DNA of 16,046 nucleotides from CAYZJD01 sp964478455. Lineage in GTDB: Bacteria; Acidobacteriota; Terriglobia; Bryobacterales; Bryobacteraceae. How positions within the stretch are numbered: position 1 is the first letter of the stretch; each line of letters begins with the position of its first letter. A program made the translations under genes and the position numbers. The notes below the pieces were generated by a model. The model saw nothing but the letters and a program-made list of their open reading frames with translations. It had not been told where the DNA came from and did not search any database. This document shows, piece by piece, positions 4,303 to 11,810 of this stretch. Where the stretch lies: NCBI GenBank assembly GCA_964478455.1, contig CAYZJD010000067.1:1-16046 (forward strand), read 5' to 3'.

Positions 4303-7278
4303 CTACTCGATCCTCACCTTCACCTCGTTGCTGGCGCGCTCGTTCACCTTCATCGACAGCAGCAACTCGCCGAGCGGGGCGTCGTTGGGGATCTGGACGT
4401 TGACCTGGTACAGGCCCTGGTAGCCCGGCGTCAGGCCGCTGAAGCTCACCGGCAGCGGGAACGTGCCGTTGAGAAAGACGCTCGGCGCGAGCACCGTCTC
4501 CTCCAGGCCGGGGTACCTCGTGGAGGGCGCCGTCCGGCCGAGGCCGGTCGCGTAAATCTCGAGAAAATCGCCGCGCTTGGCCGGAATCGTCGCCGTCGTT
4601 TCGCGCTGGCCGGCGACGACGATGGCTCCGTAATTGGTCGCCGTGTCGAAGAAGATGCCGGGCGCGGCGGCCAGCACGGGCACGAGCGCCGGCGGCGAAG
4701 CCACAGCCCCGAGCGAGACGACGATCTGGGCCGTGCCCTCGGCCGTGTCCCCAGGCACAAGGAAGTTGATCTGACGGTCGCTCACGTAGTGCAGGCCCGA
4801 GGCGACGCCGTTCACCAGAACCTGGACGCCGCCGAGTTCGGCGGCATACGGCGGGTAACCCTGGGCCGTGACACCCCCGGCGAGATTCTCGCCGAAGATG
4901 CTGGCGAACGCGCCCGGCGCGAGTCCCTGCGTGTAAGAGGCGGCGTTCACGACTCCCGCGGCGACAAACGCCGGCCGGTTCACCGCCACAACCGTCGCGG
5001 CTACGGAGGCGGCGCCTTCCAGGCTCGCCTGAAGCTGATGAGCCGCCGCCGTGCCCGGCGTCCAGGTGAACCGCGCCAGGCCGCTCTCGTCGGTGACGGC
5101 GACGGGCGGGGAGACCGTGCCGTCCGTCACCGTGGCGCGCACGCGCACGTTGGGGTACGGCAGCTTGTTCACGTCGAAGACGCGGACGACCACCGGCTCC
5201 GGCAACGGCGATCCCGGCACAGCGAACTGGCGGTCACCGGAATGCACCCCGAGGCGCACGCTCGCAAGGTCACCGAGAACCTGCACCCGCGCGTAGGCGG
5301 TTTCGTACTGGTCCTCCACGGGCCGCGCCGTCAGCTCCTCAACGCCGGGGCTGAGTCCGGTGACGGTGAAGGAAGTGTTCGTGGCCCCGGCGGGGATGGT
5401 GGCCGATGCAGGGACTCCCGCCGCGCCCGTAGTCGTCTCGAGGGAGATCGACAGGGGGCTCGCCGCCGGTTGCACGATGGATAGCGTTGCCTGCGCCGAA
5501 CTGCCCGCGATCACGCCCGCGGCCGGCCAGAGGGAAAGCCTGAGCGTCTTCTTGAGCGTGGCGTCAGCGGTCGCGCGCTCGGAGGCGTAGCGCCGGTAGG
5601 CCGTTTCGAATTCGCGCCGGAAGGTCTCGATCTTGTCGAGGTCCGCCTGCGAGGGATCGATGCCCTTCGGGGTCACGAGGATGAAGCCGAAACGGAAATG
5701 GCGCTGGGCGACGGTGTAGTCCGGAGTGCGCCGGCCCTCGGCCTGAATGATCTCTTCCACGGCGATGTCACGCCGGTTGCCGCTGATCGGAACACCTACC
5801 TGCGGCAATCGTTGCGGCACCTGATTGGAATTGACCACCAGGAAAGTCGGCGGGACTTCCCCGGCGGGTCGAAAGCCCATCAGGTACTGATCGAACGGCG
5901 CGAAACCCTCCACCGTCGCGATTGTGATGAAACGGGGGGTTGAACCGGCACCGTTGTCCTTGATCCGGTTGCCTTCCAGCAGCGAGGCCTCGGAGTTGAA
6001 ATTGAAGCTCCAGTGCGCCTGCTGCGCGCCCAGCATCGGCCGGGCGTCAGGGTTGTTGGGATCGCGGATGCTCGCGAAGGCGAGAAAAAGATGGCCCGCC
6101 TCGTGCCCGAGAACCGTCAGCGGGGTGTCGCCGGTGATGGTGCCGCGCCCGGATATGCGCGCGTTGGGGTTTGATGGGTACTGGCTCAAGGGCCCCATGT
6201 TCATGATCCCTTGCAGCCGGTACGGGGACCCCAACTCCGCGCCGAAGTCCACCGGCGAGTCACCGTAGCCTTCGCGGCTGTTTCTGACCGTGACCTCATA
6301 CGCCACCGCGCCCGAAGCCGCCGAAATCTCCATGTTGTTGAAGATCACCAGGTAGTCGTAGGCGTCCTCGTGCGTCTGGTAGAACTTCTGCGCCGCGGCC
6401 ACGACGTCGATCTCCTCTTCGCCGCTGCGGAATACCTCGGCCACCGTGCCCGAGTATTCGCCGCTGGTTCCCGTGGCGAACGAAACCATCGCGGTTTCGC
6501 CGAGCAGGTTGCCGGGTGAGATGGCAACCACCGCCTCGCCGGTGTCGATGCCCGCGTAGGCGAACTCGATCTTGCCGTCCGGATACATCCGGACCTGGAA
6601 CGTTTGCAGCGCGCCGACGCCGAACTCCTGGTACTCGGGAACCTGCGCCCAGCTCACCACGAAACGATTGGCGTTGGAGAGCACACGAACGCCCTGCGTG
6701 GACCGCGAAGGGTCCAGGTCCCGGAACAGCGCAGCGATCCGCGGCGGACCGGTGGTGATGCGCCCGAGCGAGCGGTCGCTTATGGCGGTGTCACTTTCGT
6801 TGAAGGTCAGATTGCCGTCGGAGTTCACGAACACCTTCTGGTAGCTGGCGCCATAGAAAGGAAACGGAAACGGCAGTGTGAACTCGCGCGCGTCGTCGTC
6901 CAGAAACGCGTCGATCTTCGTGCCGCCGGCGGCCGCGCCCGAATCATAGGTAGGGCCGCCGGTCTGGAAGCGGTAGCGAGTGGCGCCGGATTGCGGCGCG
7001 AAGGTCACCGTCCGCTGGCCGAGGTCGAACTCGTTGCGGCGCGCCACCACGCCGTCCGCGTCGTCGAGGATGGCGATGTTGCCGGCGTCCCTGGCGGCCG
7101 GCGCCGCCGCCTCGCGTACCAATTCCGGCTTCGGACGGCTCCTGGCGGCCTCGCGGTGAAGGTACAGCTCCTCGCGCCATTTCTCGCGGTGCGTTCCGCA
7201 GACGACCTGGTCCTGGCGGGCATAGCTCTGGCCGAAGAAAAGGAGGGAGATAAGAAGCAGGCGGGAACGTTTATGCAT
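4303..7278 (-). CDS. Secreted HExxH metallopeptidase with adhesion domains and TIGR03437 tail
   Basis: The 991-aa product begins with a signal peptide (KRSRLLLISLLFFGQSYA, 3-20). Residues ~120-270 resemble a nidogen-type (NIDO-like) domain: LPFPFPFYGASYQKVFVNSDG, then ALFRDLDP and FQVRMYPDGKIEFAY. A zincin motif HEAGH is at 392-396 (LGHEAGHLFLAF), with NFNSEASLLEGN (426-437) and FDQYLMGF (462-469) downstream; the third zinc ligand is not certain. Ig-like or Big-type beta modules occupy ~595-670 and ~672-768, with an invasin-like DESGLARFTWTPGT. The last ~215 residues are the TIGR03437 domain (VVNAASY, IFGENLAGG, RQINFLVPG, GLYQVNVQIPNDAPLGE). I infer a surface-attached or secreted protease or adhesin. 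Members of the TIGR03437 group have no established role. The gene stands alone, divergent from 7329. Confidence 0.88.
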   Translation of the reverse strand: MHKRSRLLLISLLFFGQSYARQDQVVCGTHREKWREELYLHREAARSRPKPELVREAAAPAARDAGNIAILDDADGVVARRNEFDLGQRTVTFAPQSGATRYRFQTGGPTYDSGAAAGGTKIDAFLDDDAREFTLPFPFPFYGASYQKVFVNSDGNLTFNESDTAISDRSLGRITTGPPRIAALFRDLDPSRSTQGVRVLSNANRFVVSWAQVPEYQEFGVGALQTFQVRMYPDGKIEFAYAGIDTGEAVVAISPGNLLGETAMVSFATGTSGEYSGTVAEVFRSGEEEIDVVAAAQKFYQTHEDAYDYLVIFNNMEISAASGAVAYEVTVRNSREGYGDSPVDFGAELGSPYRLQGIMNMGPLSQYPSNPNARISGRGTITGDTPLTVLGHEAGHLFLAFASIRDPNNPDARPMLGAQQAHWSFNFNSEASLLEGNRIKDNGAGSTPRFITIATVEGFAPFDQYLMGFRPAGEVPPTFLVVNSNQVPQRLPQVGVPISGNRRDIAVEEIIQAEGRRTPDYTVAQRHFRFGFILVTPKGIDPSQADLDKIETFRREFETAYRRYASERATADATLKKTLRLSLWPAAGVIAGSSAQATLSIVQPAASPLSISLETTTGAAGVPASATIPAGATNTSFTVTGLSPGVEELTARPVEDQYETAYARVQVLGDLASVRLGVHSGDRQFAVPGSPLPEPVVVRVFDVNKLPYPNVRVRATVTDGTVSPPVAVTDESGLARFTWTPGTAAAHQLQASLEGAASVAATVVAVNRPAFVAAGVVNAASYTQGLAPGAFASIFGENLAGGVTAQGYPPYAAELGGVQVLVNGVASGLHYVSDRQINFLVPGDTAEGTAQIVVSLGAVASPPALVPVLAAAPGIFFDTATNYGAIVVAGQRETTATIPAKRGDFLEIYATGLGRTAPSTRYPGLEETVLAPSVFLNGTFPLPVSFSGLTPGYQGLYQVNVQIPNDAPLGELLLSMKVNERASNEVKVRIE

Positions 7279-7328
7279 GACGTCTCGTAGCTACCATTGT
7301 AAGATGCGGGGGTAGGGTACACCGTTCC
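7279..7328. promoter_or_regulatory. Divergent intergenic region with weak -10-like element
   Basis: This 50-bp gap must carry the start signals of both divergent genes unless they lie inside coding sequence. On the minus strand, TACAAT (7301-7296) matches five of six bases of the sigma-70 -10 box and lies about 18 bp before the ATG at 7278. No convincing -35 hexamer is found at 16-18 bp. On the plus strand I see no clear promoter and no strong ribosome-binding site before 7329. Confidence 0.25.
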
Positions 7329-8183
7329 ATGGCATTCTGCACGAATTGCGGTTCTCAAGTATCTGATGACGCGCGTTTCTGCTCCATCTGCGGCAAGCCG
7401 ATGGGAGCGGCGGCGTCCGTGGTTTCCGTCGCGCAGCCGCTCGACTACACGGTGCAAGGCGACAACTTGCAGGTGGTGCGAATCCGGCTGAAGCCCGGCC
7501 AGGAGGTGTTCGCCGAAGCCGGCAAGATGCTCTACAAGACGGGCAACGTCCAGTGGGACAGCCGGATGAGCGGCAATACGCTCGGGGCCAAGCTGTTCGG
7601 GGCGTTGAAGCGCAAGCTGATGGGCGAGTCGCTGTTCTGGACGTACTTCCGCTCGGATGGCCCGGGCGAGGTGGGCTTCGCCGGAACGTATCCCGGCCGG
7701 ATACAGGCCTTCGACCTGGCGGCCGGCCAGGCGGTGCTTGTCCAGCGCGACAGCTTCCTCTGCGCCCAGGAGACCGTGCAGGTGAACATCGAGTTCGTCA
7801 AGCGGATCGGCGCGGGCCTGTTCGGCGGCGAAGGATTCATTCTGGAGAGGCTCACCGGGCCGGGCACCGTGTTCATTCACGGCGGCGGCGATTTCATCGA
7901 GTTCGCCTTGAAGCCGGGAGAGATGCTCCAGGTGGATACCGGTTGCGTAGTGGGCTTCGATGCTTCCGTGACGTACGACGTTCAGTTCGCCGGCGGGATC
8001 AAGACAGCCATCTTCGGCGGCGAAGGGCTGTTCCTGGCGACGCTGACGGGGCCGGGGAAGGTGATTGTGCAGAGTATGACGCTCGAAAAGCTGCGGCGAG
8101 AACTCGCGCCCGCGAGGACGGGCGGCGACGAACGCTCGGGCCTTGAGGCGATCACCAACATCTTCGGCAGCGAGGACAGGTAG
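7329..8183 (+). CDS. AIM24-family (TIGR00266-like) protein with N-terminal zinc ribbon
   Basis: The first 25 residues form a short zinc ribbon with CxxC pairs at Cys4/Cys7 and Cys18/Cys21 (FCTNCG...FCSICGKPMG). After a linker, residues ~38-252 form an AIM24-like double-psi beta fold. Its hallmark internal repeat is FGGEGFILERLTGPG (165-179) and FGGEGLFLATLTGPG (229-243). The 284-aa length fits. Bacterial AIM24 proteins are widespread with no settled biochemical role; the mitochondrial namesake affects inner-membrane organisation. A zinc ribbon in front suggests protein or nucleic-acid binding (inference). No signal peptide is visible, so it is cytoplasmic. The radical SAM gene starts 58 bp downstream on the same strand, so co-transcription is plausible. 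Confidence 0.88.
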   Translation: MAFCTNCGSQVSDDARFCSICGKPMGAAASVVSVAQPLDYTVQGDNLQVVRIRLKPGQEVFAEAGKMLYKTGNVQWDSRMSGNTLGAKLFGALKRKLMGESLFWTYFRSDGPGEVGFAGTYPGRIQAFDLAAGQAVLVQRDSFLCAQETVQVNIEFVKRIGAGLFGGEGFILERLTGPGTVFIHGGGDFIEFALKPGEMLQVDTGCVVGFDASVTYDVQFAGGIKTAIFGGEGLFLATLTGPGKVIVQSMTLEKLRRELAPARTGGDERSGLEAITNIFGSEDR

Positions 8184-8241
8184 AGGCCTAAAGGCGAGTT
8201 TGGCCCGAGGATTGCTCCTTCCTGGGCGGGGTCTTGCAGCC

Positions 8242-9762
8242 ATGAATCCAGCTACTCGACCCACAGCGCAAAAACTCACGGCCCCCCTTCCCCAGCCGCG
8301 GCACAGGCTCGAGGAAATTCTCCAACTTCCTGAAATCCGGAGACTTCTGCGCTATCTGACCGACGCCAAGCCGGGCGAGGCCTGCCTGTTCGAGCGCCTC
8401 TGCCGCAACTACGACAACCCGGAACTGCGCGGCCTCGCGCACTGGAAATGGAAACTGCCGAGCTTGGCGATCGACCTCGCCCTGCGGCGGGCCCGGCTGG
8501 ACAAGCAGATGATGAAAGCCAAGCTGTTTCACCATCCGCCGACCGTTAAGGCCCTGGCGCTGGCCGCGCGCAGCGTCGCCCGGCATGGCCTGTTGGCGCC
8601 GCAACGCTTCGCGGCGCCGCTCTTCGTGGTGTGGAACATCACGCGCCTCTGCAACCTGGCCTGCGAGCACTGCTACCAGAACGCCGGACCGGCCCCGGAT
8701 CCGGACGAACTGTCGCTTGAGGAACGGCTTCGCGTGGTCGACGAGTTGGCCGACAACTTCGTGCCGTTCCTGGCCATTGCCGGAGGAGAGCCGCTGGCAA
8801 TTGGGGATCTCTGGCCGGTGCTGGAGCACGCCCACCGGCGGGGCATCCACCTCACGCTCGCTTCCAACGGTACCCTGATCACGCCGGAAACCGCTGTCCG
8901 CCTGAAGGATGCCGGCGTGAAATACGTGGAGGTGTCCATCGACAGCATCGATCCGGAAGAAAACGACGCTTTCCGCGGACGGCGCGGCGCGTGGCAGCGA
9001 GCCGTGGACGGGATCCGGAACGCGGTGGCTGCCGGCATCCGCACTGGCCTTGCCACCTGTTTCACGCGGCGCACCGTCAACCGCGTGGACGAAATCGTCG
9101 AGTTCGCGATCAGCCTCGGATGCAAGACGTTCTCGCACTTCAACTTCATTCCGGTGGGACGAGGCCGCCAGATCCTGAATCAGGATCTCACGCCGGGGCA
9201 GCGCGAACTGCTGATACGCAAGCTGTACCGGTATCTTGTGGAGGGCCGGATCAACGTCATCAGCACGGCGCCGCAGTTCGGCCGGGGCTGCATCGTCTAT
9301 GGGGGCCTGGAGCGCGTCTTCGCCACGGGCCACGCCGGCAAGGGAGAAGGCGCCAAGGCAATGGTGCTTTCCCGCTACATCGGCGGATGCGGCGCCGGCC
9401 GGTGTTACTGCTCGATCCAGCCCAACGGCATCGTCACTCCGTGCGTATACATTCCGTCGATTGCCGTGGGCGACCTCCGGAAGCAGAGGCTCGCGGAGAT
9501 CTGGGACTGCGATCTGTTTGAGCTGCTATCGGACCGGTCGCGCCGGGGAGATCATTGCCCCGTCTGCGATTACCGCGCTTACTGCGGCGGGTGCCGTGCC
9601 CGGGCGTTCGCCTACACGGGCGACATCACCGCCGGCGACCCCGGCTGCCCGTTCAATTACCACGAGTGGGAGGAGCTGGCGAGGCAGGCGCAACGCCATC
9701 TGCCGGTCCTCTCCGGCCGCGCCGAGGTTACGTCGGACGACCTGGCGGGAGTCTTGCGTTGA
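8242..9762 (+). CDS. Radical SAM enzyme with SPASM domain
   Basis: Radical SAM proteins cleave S-adenosylmethionine with a 4Fe-4S cluster to start radical chemistry. From the ATG at 8242 (506 aa), the cluster motif CxxxCxxC is Cys137-Cys141-Cys144 (RLCNLACEHCYQ), followed by the SAM-binding GGEP at 181-184. A SPASM auxiliary-cluster region follows: Cys390 and Cys401 (CYCSIQPNGIVTPC), then Cys439, Cys442, Cys448, Cys451 (HCPVCDYRAYCGGC) and Cys469 (GDPGCPF). SPASM enzymes modify peptides, proteins or tetrapyrrole precursors; the CGGCRARAF...GDPGCP tail reminds me of the AhbD/NirJ side of the family, but no heme genes are nearby. The ~125-residue N-terminal helical region lacks a recognised domain. 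The frame extends up to 8143, but that part overlaps the previous gene and is low-complexity. Substrate unknown. Confidence 0.88.
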   Translation: MNPATRPTAQKLTAPLPQPRHRLEEILQLPEIRRLLRYLTDAKPGEACLFERLCRNYDNPELRGLAHWKWKLPSLAIDLALRRARLDKQMMKAKLFHHPPTVKALALAARSVARHGLLAPQRFAAPLFVVWNITRLCNLACEHCYQNAGPAPDPDELSLEERLRVVDELADNFVPFLAIAGGEPLAIGDLWPVLEHAHRRGIHLTLASNGTLITPETAVRLKDAGVKYVEVSIDSIDPEENDAFRGRRGAWQRAVDGIRNAVAAGIRTGLATCFTRRTVNRVDEIVEFAISLGCKTFSHFNFIPVGRGRQILNQDLTPGQRELLIRKLYRYLVEGRINVISTAPQFGRGCIVYGGLERVFATGHAGKGEGAKAMVLSRYIGGCGAGRCYCSIQPNGIVTPCVYIPSIAVGDLRKQRLAEIWDCDLFELLSDRSRRGDHCPVCDYRAYCGGCRARAFAYTGDITAGDPGCPFNYHEWEELARQAQRHLPVLSGRAEVTSDDLAGVLR

Positions 9763-10190
9763 AGCCGGCCCTTGGCTCGCTGGCGTTCGGGATCGCGGTT
9801 CTGTTCGCGAGCCTGGCCGCCGGCAGTTGGTTGGACCTGCGCGAACCGTGGCACGTCTCCATCCTGCCGGGCATTTGCGCTGTCTTCGCTTTCTGGCAGT
9901 GGCGGCGCTGGAAGAACCGCGCGCAGGAAAGCCGGCGGGAGACAAAGATCTTGAGAGAAGCGCTGTCGTCGCTGGCCTACGAGACCGCCAACGCCGTGAA
10001 TGCCGCCAAGGCCAACCTGCAAGGCTTCCGCCGGGAGGGTTCCGCGCCGGCGGCGTTGGAGCATTTGGACGAAGTCGGCCGCAGCCTTGATCGCGTCTCA
10101 ACGGCCCTGGAAATCGCGCGCGGTCCCTCCGCCTGGTACGAGAAGAAACATAGCCAACGGAAAGCTCAGACAGAGCAAGGGTCTCACTGA
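9759..10190 (+). CDS. Two-TM protein with degenerate histidine-kinase-type DHp-like tail
   Basis: The start is taken as the TTG at 9759, overlapping the radical SAM stop (TTGA) with a GGGAG Shine-Dalgarno at good spacing; no ATG fits. The 143-aa product has two hydrophobic segments (about 5-22 and 33-49) with basic residues after the second (QWRRWKNR), predicting both ends in the cytoplasm. The remainder is two amphipathic helices. The first (SLAYETANAVNAAKANLQGF, 71-90) parallels the H-box of HisKA kinases (typically AHEINNALNAIKGNL) but has Tyr74 where the phospho-acceptor His stands. The second (LDEVGRSLDRVSTALEIAR) resembles the second DHp helix. No ATPase domain exists. Inference: a membrane-bound helical dimer derived from, or mimicking, a kinase core. 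It could instead be an unrelated coiled coil. Confidence 0.7.
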   Translation: MKPALGSLAFGIAVLFASLAAGSWLDLREPWHVSILPGICAVFAFWQWRRWKNRAQESRRETKILREALSSLAYETANAVNAAKANLQGFRREGSAPAALEHLDEVGRSLDRVSTALEIARGPSAWYEKKHSQRKAQTEQGSH

Positions 10191-10193
10191 GCC

Positions 10194-11807
10194 TCAGGTT
10201 AGCGACAGCGGGCCTTCACTCTGGCCGAGCACCTGCATCAGCCTGTCCTTGCGCTCCTCGATCTTGGCGACTGCCGTGTCCAGCGCGACCCAGTAGAAGC
10301 CCGCCCCGGCGGCGGCCACGAGCGAGAGGACGATCCACCACGCGCCGTCGCTGCGGAAGGCGTAGCGGGCGCCGTAGGCGAGAAGGACCGGAAGCGCCGC
10401 CGCCGGGTAGATGAGCAGCAGCAACACGCGCGTGCGGGCCGCCGACCCGGCGCCGGTGGACTTCTCCGGGTTCACTGGCCGCGGATAGTAGATGGAGCTG
10501 AGGTTGCCTGACGCCATCAGGTAGAGCGCGAGCACGCCCACGGCCGCAAAAGCCTCCAGGATCTTCAAGGGCGCCAGCGGCAGCCGGGCGGCCGTCCACA
10601 CCAGCGTGATCGCCGCCATCTCCAGAAACACGAAGATCGCCGTCGCGATGTTCTTCGCCACCAGCACGCGGGAGATGCGCACGGGCAAGAGGAAATACAC
10701 CTGGGCCGCCGAACGGTCGAACCCGAACACGTTCCAGAAAGCGACGTCGCCCAGCAGCAGCAACGCATAAGCGCCCAGCATCGCCAGGTGGTCCGCGGAA
10801 ATGCTGAAGCTGCCTTCGCTGCGGGCGCGCAGGAAAACGGGCAGGAAGATCAGCAGCCCGAAAGTGAAGCCCATGATGAAGACCAGGCGGAACCGCGGCG
10901 ACCGTGACAGGCTCCGAAGCTCTTTCTCGACGATCGCGGCCAGGGGATCGGAGAGTACCAGCGCCGGCAAACGGTAGAACGGCTCGAGGCGGGAGCGCCC
11001 GGCGGACGCCGTTTTGCCGGTACTCTCGGCGGCCTGGAAATCGAAACGCAGGTTCCTCTCGAATTGCAGGCGGCCGAAGATCCAGGCGAGGGCCGTCCAT
11101 GCGAGCAGCGCTCCGAGAGTCCACGGCGTGACTTCGCCCAGCGCGAGCCGCGCCGTCACCGACCATGGCCACCAGCCGAGATAGCCCCCGTGAAACAAGT
11201 TGCGCAAGAACGGAGGCAGGCCGGTAACAACCAGCACTTGAGGAAGAGCAGCAGCCAGCACCAGCAGTAACACCGCCAGCTCGCGGATGCGCCGGCGCGC
11301 CATCAGGCGCTCGAGCTGGTTGCGCAGCCCGGCGGCCACAAGCAAGTTGAACAGCACGAACGGCCCGAAGGCCGCGCCGGCCGCGGGATGCGGCAGCAGC
11401 GGATTCCTCGCCAGACCGATGGCAATGCCGGCCACGAGCAGGAGCATCTCCAGGCACGTGGATATGCGCAGCAGCACCTCGATGCCGAACAGATGGCGGT
11501 GCGGAACGGGATAAACGAGGAGTTTCTTCAGATCGAGCGAGGCGCCGAGCGAGGCGGCCATCAAGGGCGCTAGCTGCCAGTAAAGGCAGATGAAAAGGAG
11601 CGCGGCGGGCAGTGCCGTCTTGAGGAACGGCCAAACGGCCGGGTTGGCGCAAAGACTGGAGGCGAAGGCTGCCAGCGCAGTCCACGCGCCGTACCAGAGG
11701 AACATCATGAAAGCAGGCAGGATCCATCCGGAAGCGCTCTCGCCGCGGCGGAAATTGAGGAGCGTGCGGAACTGCGCCCAGAGAATCGCGCGGACTTGGG
11801 CGGGCAT
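10194..11807 (-). CDS. ABC transporter permease, large polytopic
   Basis: The 537-aa product is dominated by hydrophobic segments, among them ILPAFMMFLWYGAWTALAAF, ALLFICLYWQLAPLMAA, LLLVAGIAIGLA, LAVLLLVLAAALPQVLVV, LVFIMGFTFGLLIFLP, LAMLGAYALLLLGDVAFW and YPAAALPVLLAYGA. Its size and layout fit the ~540-aa two-half ABC membrane proteins (resembling PF16949) rather than the usual ~250-aa ABC-2 permease. A cytoplasmic block with SPRFR precedes the second half. It begins 3 bp after the stop of the ABC ATPase, so the two form one transporter; the substrate is unknown. Its stop is only 3 bp from the convergent stop of the gene ending at 10190, leaving no room for a terminator between them. Confidence 0.85.
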   Translation of the reverse strand: MPAQVRAILWAQFRTLLNFRRGESASGWILPAFMMFLWYGAWTALAAFASSLCANPAVWPFLKTALPAALLFICLYWQLAPLMAASLGASLDLKKLLVYPVPHRHLFGIEVLLRISTCLEMLLLVAGIAIGLARNPLLPHPAAGAAFGPFVLFNLLVAAGLRNQLERLMARRRIRELAVLLLVLAAALPQVLVVTGLPPFLRNLFHGGYLGWWPWSVTARLALGEVTPWTLGALLAWTALAWIFGRLQFERNLRFDFQAAESTGKTASAGRSRLEPFYRLPALVLSDPLAAIVEKELRSLSRSPRFRLVFIMGFTFGLLIFLPVFLRARSEGSFSISADHLAMLGAYALLLLGDVAFWNVFGFDRSAAQVYFLLPVRISRVLVAKNIATAIFVFLEMAAITLVWTAARLPLAPLKILEAFAAVGVLALYLMASGNLSSIYYPRPVNPEKSTGAGSAARTRVLLLLIYPAAALPVLLAYGARYAFRSDGAWWIVLSLVAAAGAGFYWVALDTAVAKIEERKDRLMQVLGQSEGPLSLT

Positions 11808-11810
11808 CGG

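Noticed and set aside
4177..5484. Long plus-strand open frame (435 codons) across the PIN gene start and the metallopeptidase gene tail
   Set aside because: Arg/His/Gly-rich composition, no recognisable domain, and it lies opposite the well-supported TIGR03437 domain.
8143..8241. Upstream extension of the radical SAM frame (33 codons)
   Set aside because: It overlaps the end of the AIM24 gene, is low-complexity Arg/Ser/Gly sequence, and precedes no family homology. ATG 8242 is preferred.
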